A stretch of 63,203 bases of DNA from Clostridia bacterium (GTDB lineage Bacteria > Bacillota > Clostridia > UMGS1883), in contig JAFUOO010000021.1 in NCBI GenBank assembly GCA_017472685.1, positions 1-63,203 on the forward strand, given 5' to 3'. The position numbers were made by a program, and so were the translations under genes. Shown in pieces: positions 52,744-61,453 of this stretch. Every line of letters begins with the position of its first letter. Position 1 is the stretch's first letter. The notes below the pieces were generated by a model, which was given only the letters and a program-made list of their open reading frames with translations, ran no database searches and was not told the DNA's origin.

Positions 52744-53697
52744 CTATCTGCATACAAAGGCAAACCAATCGCCGTCGTGCTTAATTTCGAGAATTTCAAA
52801 GCCGTTATCCTCAAGAGCTTTCCTAACTTCCTCCATGCGGAAATCAATAATGCCCGAGGTGATGAAACAGCCGCCTTCCTTCATGAAGCTTCGCACTTTA
52901 GCGGAAAGCGGAATTATTACATCTGCCACAATATTTGCCACAACAATGTCATATTTTTCATTTGCCAGTCTTTCGCACAGCTTAGTGTCTGTAAGCACGT
53001 TTCCGCATTCAACCTTATATACATCCCGTGTTACGTTATTAAGTGCCGCGTTTTCATATGCAATCTTTTCGCAGTTGGGGTCAATATCTACCGCATATGC
53101 ATACTTTGCACCCAAAAGGAGTGCAATAACCGACAAAATACCGCTTCCGCAGCCTAAGTCAGCAACACTGCAACCTTTTTCAACAGCCTTTTCGAGCGCT
53201 TCAACGCACATTCGTGTTGTTTCGTGCTGACCTGAGCCAAAGGTCATACCCGGGTCAATTTCAAAAACAAGCTTGTTATCAAGGTTTTCAACCTCTTCCC
53301 AATGGGGCTTGATGATAATGTTATCCCCAACATATAAAGGCTTGAAGTACTGTCTCCAGTTGTTTTCCCAGTCCTCCTGGGCAAGGTTTTTGACAGTTAC
53401 TTCCAAGCTTCCGTAATCTTCGCACTTGATTTTTTCCAAGGCTTCCTTTATTGAAATAAGAATTTCGGAAGCTTTGGCGTCCTCTTCTATGTAGGTTTTC
53501 ACCTTTGTAGGACCCTGCCTTTCGTTGTAAAGGTCCTCGTCTACATAGTCCCAGAACTGCTTATTTTCGTCCAGAAAGGTATTGAAATCGTCCTTATCCT
53601 CTATTTCAAAGCCTTCAATGCCGATTGCCGATAGTGCATCGCATACGCTGTCAATACCTTCTGTGGTTGTCTCTATAGAAATCTGAAGCCAATTCAT
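52744..53697 (-). CDS. prmA: Ribosomal protein L11 methyltransferase
   Basis: SAM-dependent methylation of L11. A 317-residue protein with the PrmA motifs DPGMTFGSGQHETTRMC (near 166) and SAM loop VADLGCGSGILSVIA (near 191). An N-terminal substrate-recognition domain precedes the Rossmann fold. It follows dnaJ by 22 bases. Confidence 0.96.
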   Translation of the reverse strand: MNWLQISIETTTEGIDSVCDALSAIGIEGFEIEDKDDFNTFLDENKQFWDYVDEDLYNERQGPTKVKTYIEEDAKASEILISIKEALEKIKCEDYGSLEVTVKNLAQEDWENNWRQYFKPLYVGDNIIIKPHWEEVENLDNKLVFEIDPGMTFGSGQHETTRMCVEALEKAVEKGCSVADLGCGSGILSVIALLLGAKYAYAVDIDPNCEKIAYENAALNNVTRDVYKVECGNVLTDTKLCERLANEKYDIVVANIVADVIIPLSAKVRSFMKEGGCFITSGIIDFRMEEVRKALEDNGFEILEIKHDGDWFAFVCR

Positions 53698-53719
53698 AAT
53701 TCACACAGCCTTTCTGCTG

Positions 53720-54871
53720 TTATTTATTGAAATAGTCCTTAATTTTACTGCTCCACTTTTTCTGCTGATTATAGTTCTTTTCGTTTGTTTCATCAGCAAA
53801 CTTCATAAGAGCCTCTCTCTGCTTCTGAGTAAGGTTTTTGGGTGTTTCCACAATAACCGTCACATACTGGTCGCCTCGTGCGCCGTTAGAAGACGGATAC
53901 GGGATACCCACTCCCTTCAAACGGAATTTTGTACCGCTCTGTGTTCCCTCGGGAATAGTGTGCAGCTTCTTACCGTCAAGAGTAGGCACCTCTATTTCAC
54001 AGCCCAGAGCTGCCTGCACAAAGGAAATAGGCATTTCAACGTAAACATCGCAATCGTCCCTTTCAAAAATGGGATGACGCTTTATGTTAATTGTAACGTA
54101 CAAATCGCCGTTAGGTCCGCCGTTTTCGCCTGCATCGCCCTTTGTGCGCACCCTTACAGACTGCGAATCGTTAACGCCTGCGGGAATGTTTATTGTTATC
54201 TTATCGCTCTTACGGTTTTTACCTGCGCCCTGGCATTCGGGGCAGCGTTCCTTTATAACGGTGCCCTTGCCTCGGCACTCGGGACAGGTTGTATTTGTCT
54301 GAATCTGTCCGAAGGGTGTGTTCTGCACGCTTCTCACCTGACCGCGTCCACCGCAGCGTGAGCAGTTTTCTGCCTTTGTGCCAACCTTTGCACCGCTGCC
54401 ACCGCAGGCATCACAGTTTTCAAGGCGTGACACCTTAACCTCTTTTGTGCAACCAAATGCCGCCTCTTCAAAGGTGAGGTCTATATGTGCACGTATGTCT
54501 CTGCCCTTCTGTGGAGCGTTTCTGCGGCTTGATGATCCGCCGAAGCCGCCGCCGAAAAAGGAGCCGAAAATGTCGCCCAAGTCACCCATGTCAAAACCGC
54601 CGAAGCCGCCGCCAAAGCCACCGTAGCCGCCACCTGCGCTGCCGTCAACACCTGCATGACCAAACTGGTCGTAGCGTGCCTTTTTCTCCTCGTCTGACAA
54701 AACGGAGTACGCCTCGCCTACCTCCTTGAATTTTTCAGCTGCATCGGGATTATCTTTATTTAAATCGGGGTGGTACTGCTTTGCAAGCTTTCTGTATGCC
54801 TTTTTTATTTCATCGGCACTTGCGCTTTTATCAATACCCAGCACCTCATAATAGTCTCTTTTATCTGCCAA
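53720..54871 (-). CDS. dnaJ: Chaperone DnaJ
   Basis: Hsp40 co-chaperone stimulating DnaK. About 383 residues: J-domain with HPD (QYHPDLNK), Gly/Phe-rich linker, four CxxCxGxG zinc motifs ([32 protein letters not shown]) and C-terminal substrate domain. The best start is the TTG at 54871, giving M-A-D-K-R-D-Y-Y as in homologues with AGGGTG six bases upstream; a GTG nine bases earlier overlaps that site. Confidence 0.97.
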   Translation of the reverse strand: MADKRDYYEVLGIDKSASADEIKKAYRKLAKQYHPDLNKDNPDAAEKFKEVGEAYSVLSDEEKKARYDQFGHAGVDGSAGGGYGGFGGGFGGFDMGDLGDIFGSFFGGGFGGSSSRRNAPQKGRDIRAHIDLTFEEAAFGCTKEVKVSRLENCDACGGSGAKVGTKAENCSRCGGRGQVRSVQNTPFGQIQTNTTCPECRGKGTVIKERCPECQGAGKNRKSDKITINIPAGVNDSQSVRVRTKGDAGENGGPNGDLYVTINIKRHPIFERDDCDVYVEMPISFVQAALGCEIEVPTLDGKKLHTIPEGTQSGTKFRLKGVGIPYPSSNGARGDQYVTVIVETPKNLTQKQREALMKFADETNEKNYNQQKKWSSKIKDYFNK

Positions 54872-54897
54872 AATAGTCACCCTGCCTTACGCACGAT

Positions 54898-54923
54898 GAA
54901 GTCGGACACTTCTGCCCGACTTC
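54898..54923 (-). other. Hairpin between dnaK and dnaJ
   Basis: An 8-bp perfect stem (GAAGTCGG with CCGACTTC) with a 10-base loop and no T tract, in the dnaK-dnaJ gap. Likely an mRNA stability or processing element that sets the DnaK:DnaJ ratio (inference). Confidence 0.6.
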
Positions 54924-54937
54924 CGCGCTTTAGTATT

Positions 54938-56761
<1,824 letters not shown>

Positions 56762-56794
56762 TTACTTCCTTTCGAAATTAAATCTATAATTTTT

Positions 56795-57307
56795 TTAGTT
56801 AGCAACCTTAACCATACTGTAACGGATTATACGCTCGCCCATTTTGTAGCCCTTCTGGAACTCTTCAACAATTTCATTTTCGCCGAAATCTTCGTCGTCA
56901 ACATGCATTACCGCATTATGAAAATTGGGGTCAAACTTTTCACCCAGAGCAGGAATTTCTTCAACGCCTGCCGCCTTGAGAGTTTCGGCAAACTGCTTTG
57001 AAATCATCTTAACGCCTTCGTACACAGGGTCATCGCCTGCTGTAGCAAGGGCTCTTTCAAGATTATCCAACACAGGCAGGAAGGACGATATTACGCTTAC
57101 CTTTGCTTCGGGGTAAATCGCTTCCTTTTCTTTTGCTGTACGCTTTCTGTAATTATCATATTCGGCAACAAGCCTTAAATATTTGTCATTAAGCGCCTCA
57201 AGCTCTTTTTCGAGAGGATTTTCCGTTGCCTCTTCAACTACTTCTGCTTCTTCCTGAGTATTCTCCTCGTTCTGAAGAATTTCTTCTTCGTTTTTCTTCT
57301 TAGCCAT
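56795..57307 (-). CDS. grpE: Nucleotide exchange factor GrpE
   Basis: ADP-releasing partner of DnaK. The 170-residue protein has an acidic N-terminal tail, a long coiled coil (about 30-75), and the C-terminal beta domain with PNFHNAVMHVDD and FQKGYKMGERIIRYSMVKVA. It lies ten bases after hrcA. Confidence 0.97.
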   Translation of the reverse strand: MAKKKNEEEILQNEENTQEEAEVVEEATENPLEKELEALNDKYLRLVAEYDNYRKRTAKEKEAIYPEAKVSVISSFLPVLDNLERALATAGDDPVYEGVKMISKQFAETLKAAGVEEIPALGEKFDPNFHNAVMHVDDEDFGENEIVEEFQKGYKMGERIIRYSMVKVAN

Positions 57308-57317
57308 TGTTTCACCT

Positions 57318-58361
57318 CTATTCTTCGTTATAGAAAACTGCAGTCAGGATTGTTTCAAGCTGTGCGTTTATGGTTTCCAGAGAAGAAACTATTCTTGCAT
57401 AGTCCATTCTCGTGGGACCTATAACGCCTATCTTACCGCTTAAAATTCCGCCTGCATGGTAATTAGCAAGTACAATACTTGTATCACGCATTTCTTCAAG
57501 CCCTGCTTCATCGCCGATAATGATTTTGACATCACTGTCGCCGCCTGTTGTGAGGGCAAGCACCTTTGTGGCATTTTCACGGTTGTCAATAAACCTGAGA
57601 AAATCCCTTGCACGGTCAATATCGCAAAATTCGGGATGGTTTAAAATGTTTGATGCACCGCCAACATATACCTCGGTAATGTTGTTCTGCAAGCATTCAA
57701 GCACAAAATCAAGCACAACCTTCAAAAAGTCCTTATACTGACCCATGGCTCCGTATATGAGCATTATTCTTGACTCGTCAATGTCCTTTGCACCCAATCC
57801 TGCGAGCTGTGAGTTCAGAAAGTCCGATATGGCGTCAATTTCCCTGTAGGTTATCTTACCCGACACCTTTACCTTTTTATTCCTCACACTGCCACCGTCA
57901 AGCACAACAACAATCAAAGCCAGGTTTTCTTCAATCATCAGCATCTTAACGTTTACAACCTTTGCCGATGCCACCGTGGGAAGTGTCATAACTGTGGGAC
58001 ACTTTGTTATTTTTGAAATTATGTCCGAAACAACCGAAACAACGCTGCTTAAGTTTACGTACCTCTGATGCAGGGCGCTGTTGAGGTTTTCAATCTCCTC
58101 TACGGTTGCACTGTAGCGACGCATCAGTGAGTCAACATAAAATCTGTAGCCAAGCTGGCTTGGCACTCTGCCAGCCGAGGTGTGCGGCTTGTCGAGATAG
58201 CCCATCTCCTCTAAATCTGCCATTTCGTTTCGTATTGTTGCGGCGCTGAGACCAAGGTCGTGATTTTTTGCAATATTTCTTGACCCTACAGGCTCTGCCG
58301 TTGCAATGTAATCCTCAACTATTGCCTGAAGAATCAACTGTTTTCTTTTTCCTAAATCCAT
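57318..58361 (-). CDS. hrcA: Heat-inducible transcription repressor HrcA
   Basis: Binds CIRCE and represses the chaperone operon; 347 residues. The N-terminal winged helix (GLSAATIRNEMADLEEMGYL near residue 33), HTSAGRVPSQLGYRFYVD and the C-terminal GVIGPTRMDYARIVSSLE are diagnostic. First gene of the operon, autoregulated through the CIRCE 27 bases upstream. Confidence 0.98.
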   Translation of the reverse strand: MDLGKRKQLILQAIVEDYIATAEPVGSRNIAKNHDLGLSAATIRNEMADLEEMGYLDKPHTSAGRVPSQLGYRFYVDSLMRRYSATVEEIENLNSALHQRYVNLSSVVSVVSDIISKITKCPTVMTLPTVASAKVVNVKMLMIEENLALIVVVLDGGSVRNKKVKVSGKITYREIDAISDFLNSQLAGLGAKDIDESRIMLIYGAMGQYKDFLKVVLDFVLECLQNNITEVYVGGASNILNHPEFCDIDRARDFLRFIDNRENATKVLALTTGGDSDVKIIIGDEAGLEEMRDTSIVLANYHAGGILSGKIGVIGPTRMDYARIVSSLETINAQLETILTAVFYNEE

Positions 58362-58387
58362 AGAGTTTCACCTCTCTTTTTAGGTTG

Positions 58388-58414
58388 TTAGCACTCACCT
58401 CGCCCGAGTGCTAA
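58388..58414 (-). promoter_or_regulatory. CIRCE operator
   Basis: TTAGCACTC and GAGTGCTAA with exactly 9 bases between, a perfect match to the CIRCE consensus, just downstream of the -10. This is the HrcA binding site for hrcA-grpE-dnaK-dnaJ-prmA-rsmE. Confidence 0.98.
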
Positions 58415-58418
58415 CGAT

Positions 58419-58447
58419 AGGATACCATCTGTTTCCAAAAAAGTCAA
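58419..58447 (-). promoter_or_regulatory. Heat-shock operon promoter
   Basis: TTGACT (58442-58447) and TATCCT (58419-58424) on the minus strand are separated by 17 bases. CIRCE covers the transcription start region. Confidence 0.85.
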
Positions 58448-58492
58448 TACCTGTTTATTAAAAAATTGTAAATGCTTTGAAAACAAAACGAA

Positions 58493-58525
58493 AAGAGAAC
58501 AAAAACCATTTGCTTTTGTTCTCTT
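58493..58525 (-). terminator. Terminator after elaA
   Basis: A 12-bp stem (AAGAGAACAAAA with TTTTGTTCTCTT) followed on the minus strand by T-rich sequence, between elaA and the heat-shock promoter. Confidence 0.82.
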
Positions 58526-58539
58526 CGGGTACGATGTTG

Positions 58540-58965
58540 TCAAATTTTCAACTCCATTCGTATATGCTCTATTCCGTCCTCTAAAAATGCTTCCGAGGTC
58601 TGCACAAAGCCTGCATTTTCATACATTTTTCTTGCATAGGTCTGTGCCTCAATAACAATTTTTTTGGCAGAAAGCTTTTCCTTTGCAACGCGTATGCCTT
58701 CATTTAAAACCGTTGTTCCCAGCCCTTGCCTTCGTTTTAAACTCAGCACCCTGCCTATACGCACCCCGTTCTTTTTATACACCCTGAGATATGCCTGCAT
58801 GCCACCAGCATCCTTTAAGTAAACATGAAAGGCATCCTTGTCAACATCATCAAGCTCGCTGTAGGGGCAATTTTGTTCAACAACAAAAACGTTTACCCTT
58901 ATCTTTAAAATTTCATAAAGCTCGTCAAGTGTCAGCTCATCAAACCTTTTAACATAAGTTTTCAT
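58540..58965 (-). CDS. ElaA-like GNAT acetyltransferase
   Basis: A 141-residue GNAT protein with the ElaA opening FDELTLDELYEILKIRVNVFVVEQNCPYSELDDVD and the acetyl-CoA loop RRQGLGTTVL. The substrate is unknown. The ATG at 58965 has AAGGAG nine bases upstream. It overlaps the pnuC 3' end by 17 bases, so the two are coupled. Confidence 0.9.
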   Translation of the reverse strand: MKTYVKRFDELTLDELYEILKIRVNVFVVEQNCPYSELDDVDKDAFHVYLKDAGGMQAYLRVYKKNGVRIGRVLSLKRRQGLGTTVLNEGIRVAKEKLSAKKIVIEAQTYARKMYENAGFVQTSEAFLEDGIEHIRMELKI

Positions 58966-59656
58966 TTGCTTTTTCTCCTTGTCTTTTTTCCATTCTACGC
59001 CAGTTAATAAAGCCGTATATATCGTTTGCAAAAAACATTACAAAACAGAAAACCATGGGCAGATACGAAATATCTTCAACACTTGCCAATATCCAGAGAA
59101 TTATGAGCACAATGTCGTTTGCGGCATATGCCAGGGCGTAAAAGGGGTTTCGCATATAAGTAAGGTAGCATGCCAGAAAGCTTGTTGTGACGGAAATGGT
59201 GCTGAAAAATAAATTTGCCGTGTTGAATGCACCTAATATAAAATAGAAAATTGCAGTTACGGCAAAAGCCAGCACAAACATTCCGAAAACCTCTTTTCGG
59301 TGCATTTTCCGCACCTCGACCTCACGGCTTCCTTCAAAAGGATGCTTTATCCAGCTTATAACAGCCATTATGGCAATAGGTGCTGTCATACACACATATG
59401 TGAGCATTTCGCCGTAGTAGCGGAAGTAAAAGGATATTATGCCGTAAAAGAGCGCAAACACAACTGTAAGCACCTGACCTATAACATAGCCCTTTGCCAC
59501 AAAAATAAGTGCCGTTACCCCTATAAGTGATGCCAGAAGAGTGAGATAATCACCGCCCTTTGACAAAACAAAGGAGAGTATAACAACAAATGCCGATATA
59601 AACCACAAGCACATTTCAAATTTTGTAAGCTCCCTGAAAGGGTTTTTAAATCGCAT
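58949..59656 (-). CDS. PnuC-family vitamin transporter
   Basis: A 235-residue seven-helix facilitator for nicotinamide riboside or a related vitamin. Family signs are LFYGIISFYFRYYGE, and the C-terminal MFFANDIYGFINWRRMEKRQ. Substrate (NR, thiamine, riboflavin) cannot be decided. The AGGAGG ribosome binding site follows directly on the T tract of a strong terminator hairpin. I looked for a TPP, preQ1 or NAD riboswitch in the leader and found none I could recognise. Confidence 0.86.
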   Translation of the reverse strand: MRFKNPFRELTKFEMCLWFISAFVVILSFVLSKGGDYLTLLASLIGVTALIFVAKGYVIGQVLTVVFALFYGIISFYFRYYGEMLTYVCMTAPIAIMAVISWIKHPFEGSREVEVRKMHRKEVFGMFVLAFAVTAIFYFILGAFNTANLFFSTISVTTSFLACYLTYMRNPFYALAYAANDIVLIILWILASVEDISYLPMVFCFVMFFANDIYGFINWRRMEKRQGEKANENLC

Positions 59657-59673
59657 ATTTCATCCTCCTAAAA

Positions 59674-59724
59674 AAGCATCCGCAGTACATCTTCAAAGAC
59701 CTAATGATGTACTCACGGATGCTT
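59674..59724 (-). terminator. Long terminator hairpin abutting the pnuC ribosome binding site
   Basis: AAGCATCCG plus AGTACATC pair with GATGTACT plus CGGATGCTT (17 bp, small internal bulge). On the minus strand a run of T follows, then AGGAGG of pnuC. Its outer edge touches the inverted-repeat element at 59724. Confidence 0.85.
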
Positions 59725-60001
59725 AAGGCGAGGTGGATTGAACCCAATATGGTTTTAATCGGCAAATTTCCAACCATAATGCACCAAAATGCTCACCTAT
59801 ACACAAAGTATGGGTTCCGCTTTTGGCACACTCTGGCAGAAAATTTGCATGATAAAAACTCTAGGACCCTTTGCGCTGGAAAAATTGATGGATTTTTGGT
59901 GCGGAGATTGCAGATAGGCTGACGCCTTTCAAAATCGACAAGCCGAAAAGACTCAATTTTAACAAGCAAAGGGCATATGGGGTTCAATTCCCCTCGCCTT
60001 A
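59724..60001 (-). mobile_element. 278-bp MITE-like element with tRNA-like terminal inverted repeats
   Basis: The ends (59724-59751 and 59974-60001) are imperfect 28-bp inverted repeats, about three mismatches. Each terminus read outward looks like a tRNA T-arm plus acceptor (GGTTCAATTCCCC then TCGCCTTA), but there is no cloverleaf and no CCA. About 95 bp of the right end recurs at 9988-10083. An open frame on the minus strand (59793-59987) exists but has no ribosome binding site. Target-site duplication is not obvious. This fills most of the pnuC-MGMT gap. Confidence 0.65.
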
Positions 60002-60039
60002 TACTACCCGGTGGCAGTTTGATTTTTATTTTCTTAATA

Positions 60040-60339
60040 TTACCACAAATACTCTTTTATGTCAACCTTATTGCCGTTAACCTCAACGCCCTCCAAAACA
60101 AGTCGCCTTCTCTGCCCTTCTTTGCCGCCGAAAGCATAGTTTTCAGCAAGGCGTCCGCTTGATGCAACAACTCTGTGACAGGGAATGTTCTCCGGGTCGG
60201 GGTTATGGTGCAAAGCATTGCCCACACTTCGGCTATAGGTAATACTTCCAAGCATTTTTGCAATCTGTCCGTAGGTTGCAACCTTTCCTTTCGGAATTTT
60301 GCACACAAGGTCGTACACTTGCACATAAAAATCACTCAT
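60040..60339 (-). CDS. MGMT family DNA-binding/methyltransferase domain protein
   Basis: A 99-residue protein consisting only of the C-terminal DNA-binding domain of O6-alkylguanine-DNA alkyltransferase. It keeps the catalytic PCHRVV, KVATYGQIA and GNALHHNP motifs, so it may act as a short alkyltransferase rather than an ATL (ATLs replace the Cys). The start at 60339 overlaps the upstream phospholipid synthase gene by eight bases. Repair of alkylated guanine is the probable role. Confidence 0.88.
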   Translation of the reverse strand: MSDFYVQVYDLVCKIPKGKVATYGQIAKMLGSITYSRSVGNALHHNPDPENIPCHRVVASSGRLAENYAFGGKEGQRRRLVLEGVEVNGNKVDIKEYLW

Positions 60340-60907
60340 TGCTGCTTCCGTCCTTAACAGCGGAAATAACTGTGCGGTTACCACGTGTGTAGTTCTGCGC
60401 CGAGGAGTGTATCAAAAGCTCCTCAAGCCCTGCTACAACAGCTATACCGTAAACAATTGAGTAAACAACATTCTGGGGTATGAAGCTTATAAGATAAGGC
60501 ATTAAAAAACATGCAAAACCGCTTGCCTTATTCATGTATGTATGAAGTGACGCAAACTTTTTATAACGGAAAGCCGCTATAAGGTACGAGCAAATTCTGA
60601 GCATGAGCAAGCTTGCAATCATAACCGGCATTGCATTGGGCATTGCTTTAAGCATCTCGGGAAGAAGCTTTACAAGCATTGTTCCGTAAAAGAGCAGGTC
60701 TGCAACCGAGTCTAATTTAGCACCGAATTCCGTTGTTTTCTTTGTCATTCTTGCTACAAACCCATCAAGTACATCTGTAACACCACACAAGGTGTAGACG
60801 ATGTAGAACTCTTTTGTAAATATTGTAGTGAACATCATTAAGAAGGTTCCCACAATCCTTAAAGCAGTTATGCAATTAGGTGCATTAATTTTACTTTTAA
60901 TATCCAT
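60332..60907 (-). CDS. CDP-alcohol phosphatidyltransferase (PgsA-like)
   Basis: A phospholipid-synthesis enzyme of 191 residues with several membrane helices. The signature D-G-x2-A-R-x8-G-x3-D-x3-D is present in full (DVLDGFVARMTKK ... FGAKLDSVADLLFY, near residues 45-72). The substrate could be glycerol-3-phosphate (PgsA) or another alcohol. The ATG at 60907 has AGGAGG eight bases upstream. Confidence 0.9.
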   Translation of the reverse strand: MDIKSKINAPNCITALRIVGTFLMMFTTIFTKEFYIVYTLCGVTDVLDGFVARMTKKTTEFGAKLDSVADLLFYGTMLVKLLPEMLKAMPNAMPVMIASLLMLRICSYLIAAFRYKKFASLHTYMNKASGFACFLMPYLISFIPQNVVYSIVYGIAVVAGLEELLIHSSAQNYTRGNRTVISAVKDGSSNE

Positions 60908-61035
60908 TTCTGTGCCTCCTGAACGGACAATTTCTCCGTTGAATTTAAGCAATGTGATAATTTTATCAAATAAATGTTAATAAACTTTTAAAATTTAGTG
61001 TGAATTTTGTTATTTCAGTCATATTTTTCAAAATT

Positions 61036-61347
61036 TCAGCGGTAATGCCTGATATAGCAAATCCTATCCTTTTCGCAATATGGGCAAAATTCTCTCGATA
61101 TACCCTTTGCGACACCACCGAATCTGTTTTCCGGATAAGGAAAAACCGTGCCGCATTTTCCGCAGACAAGATAAGGCGTTGCTCCCCGTCTGGGGTTAAA
61201 AACAAGCATAGCAACCGCAAAATTAATGAACAGCACCACAAGATAAGCTTCCCTTATTTTTTCGGGTACAATTCCACCATATAACGGAAGAGTCAGTATT
61301 AAAGCAACTGAAATAAGCTTGTAAATGAAATTGCCATACTTTTTCAC
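61036..61347 (-). CDS. Small membrane protein with C-terminal zinc ribbon
   Basis: A 103-residue protein with two hydrophobic helices (about 10-26 and about 34-50) followed by a cytoplasmic zinc-ribbon-like motif, CGKCGTVFPYPENRFGG and CPYC near residues 62-90. The start is a GTG with AGAGGTG seven bases upstream. I do not recognise a characterised family. Confidence 0.65.
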   Translation of the reverse strand: MKKYGNFIYKLISVALILTLPLYGGIVPEKIREAYLVVLFINFAVAMLVFNPRRGATPYLVCGKCGTVFPYPENRFGGVAKGISREFCPYCEKDRICYIRHYR

Positions 61348-61410
61348 ACCGGTTCACCTCTAAAACATATTATCACATTCCCCCTGTTTTTGTCAAATTT
61401 CGTGCACACA

Positions 61411-61439
61411 AAAACACCCCCGAAAATCGGGGGTGTTTT
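61411..61439. terminator. Terminator after the GH105-like gene
   Basis: A 13-bp stem (AACACCCCCGA core) with A and T runs on both sides, 15 bases after the stop codon. Confidence 0.9.
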
Positions 61440-61453
61440 AACTCTAAAGAATA

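Noticed and set aside
59657..59723. TPP, preQ1 or NAD riboswitch before pnuC
   Set aside because: No known aptamer core could be recognised; only the terminator hairpin is present.
59793..59987. 64-codon minus-strand frame as a real gene
   Set aside because: It lies inside the repeat element, has no ribosome binding site, and its similarity to the second copy can be explained by DNA identity of the repeats.
59724..60001. tmRNA or tRNA gene, because of the GGTTCAATTCC T-loop-like end
   Set aside because: There is no tmRNA 5' domain, tag frame, pseudoknots or CCA end, and the 5' end is simply the inverted copy of the 3' end.
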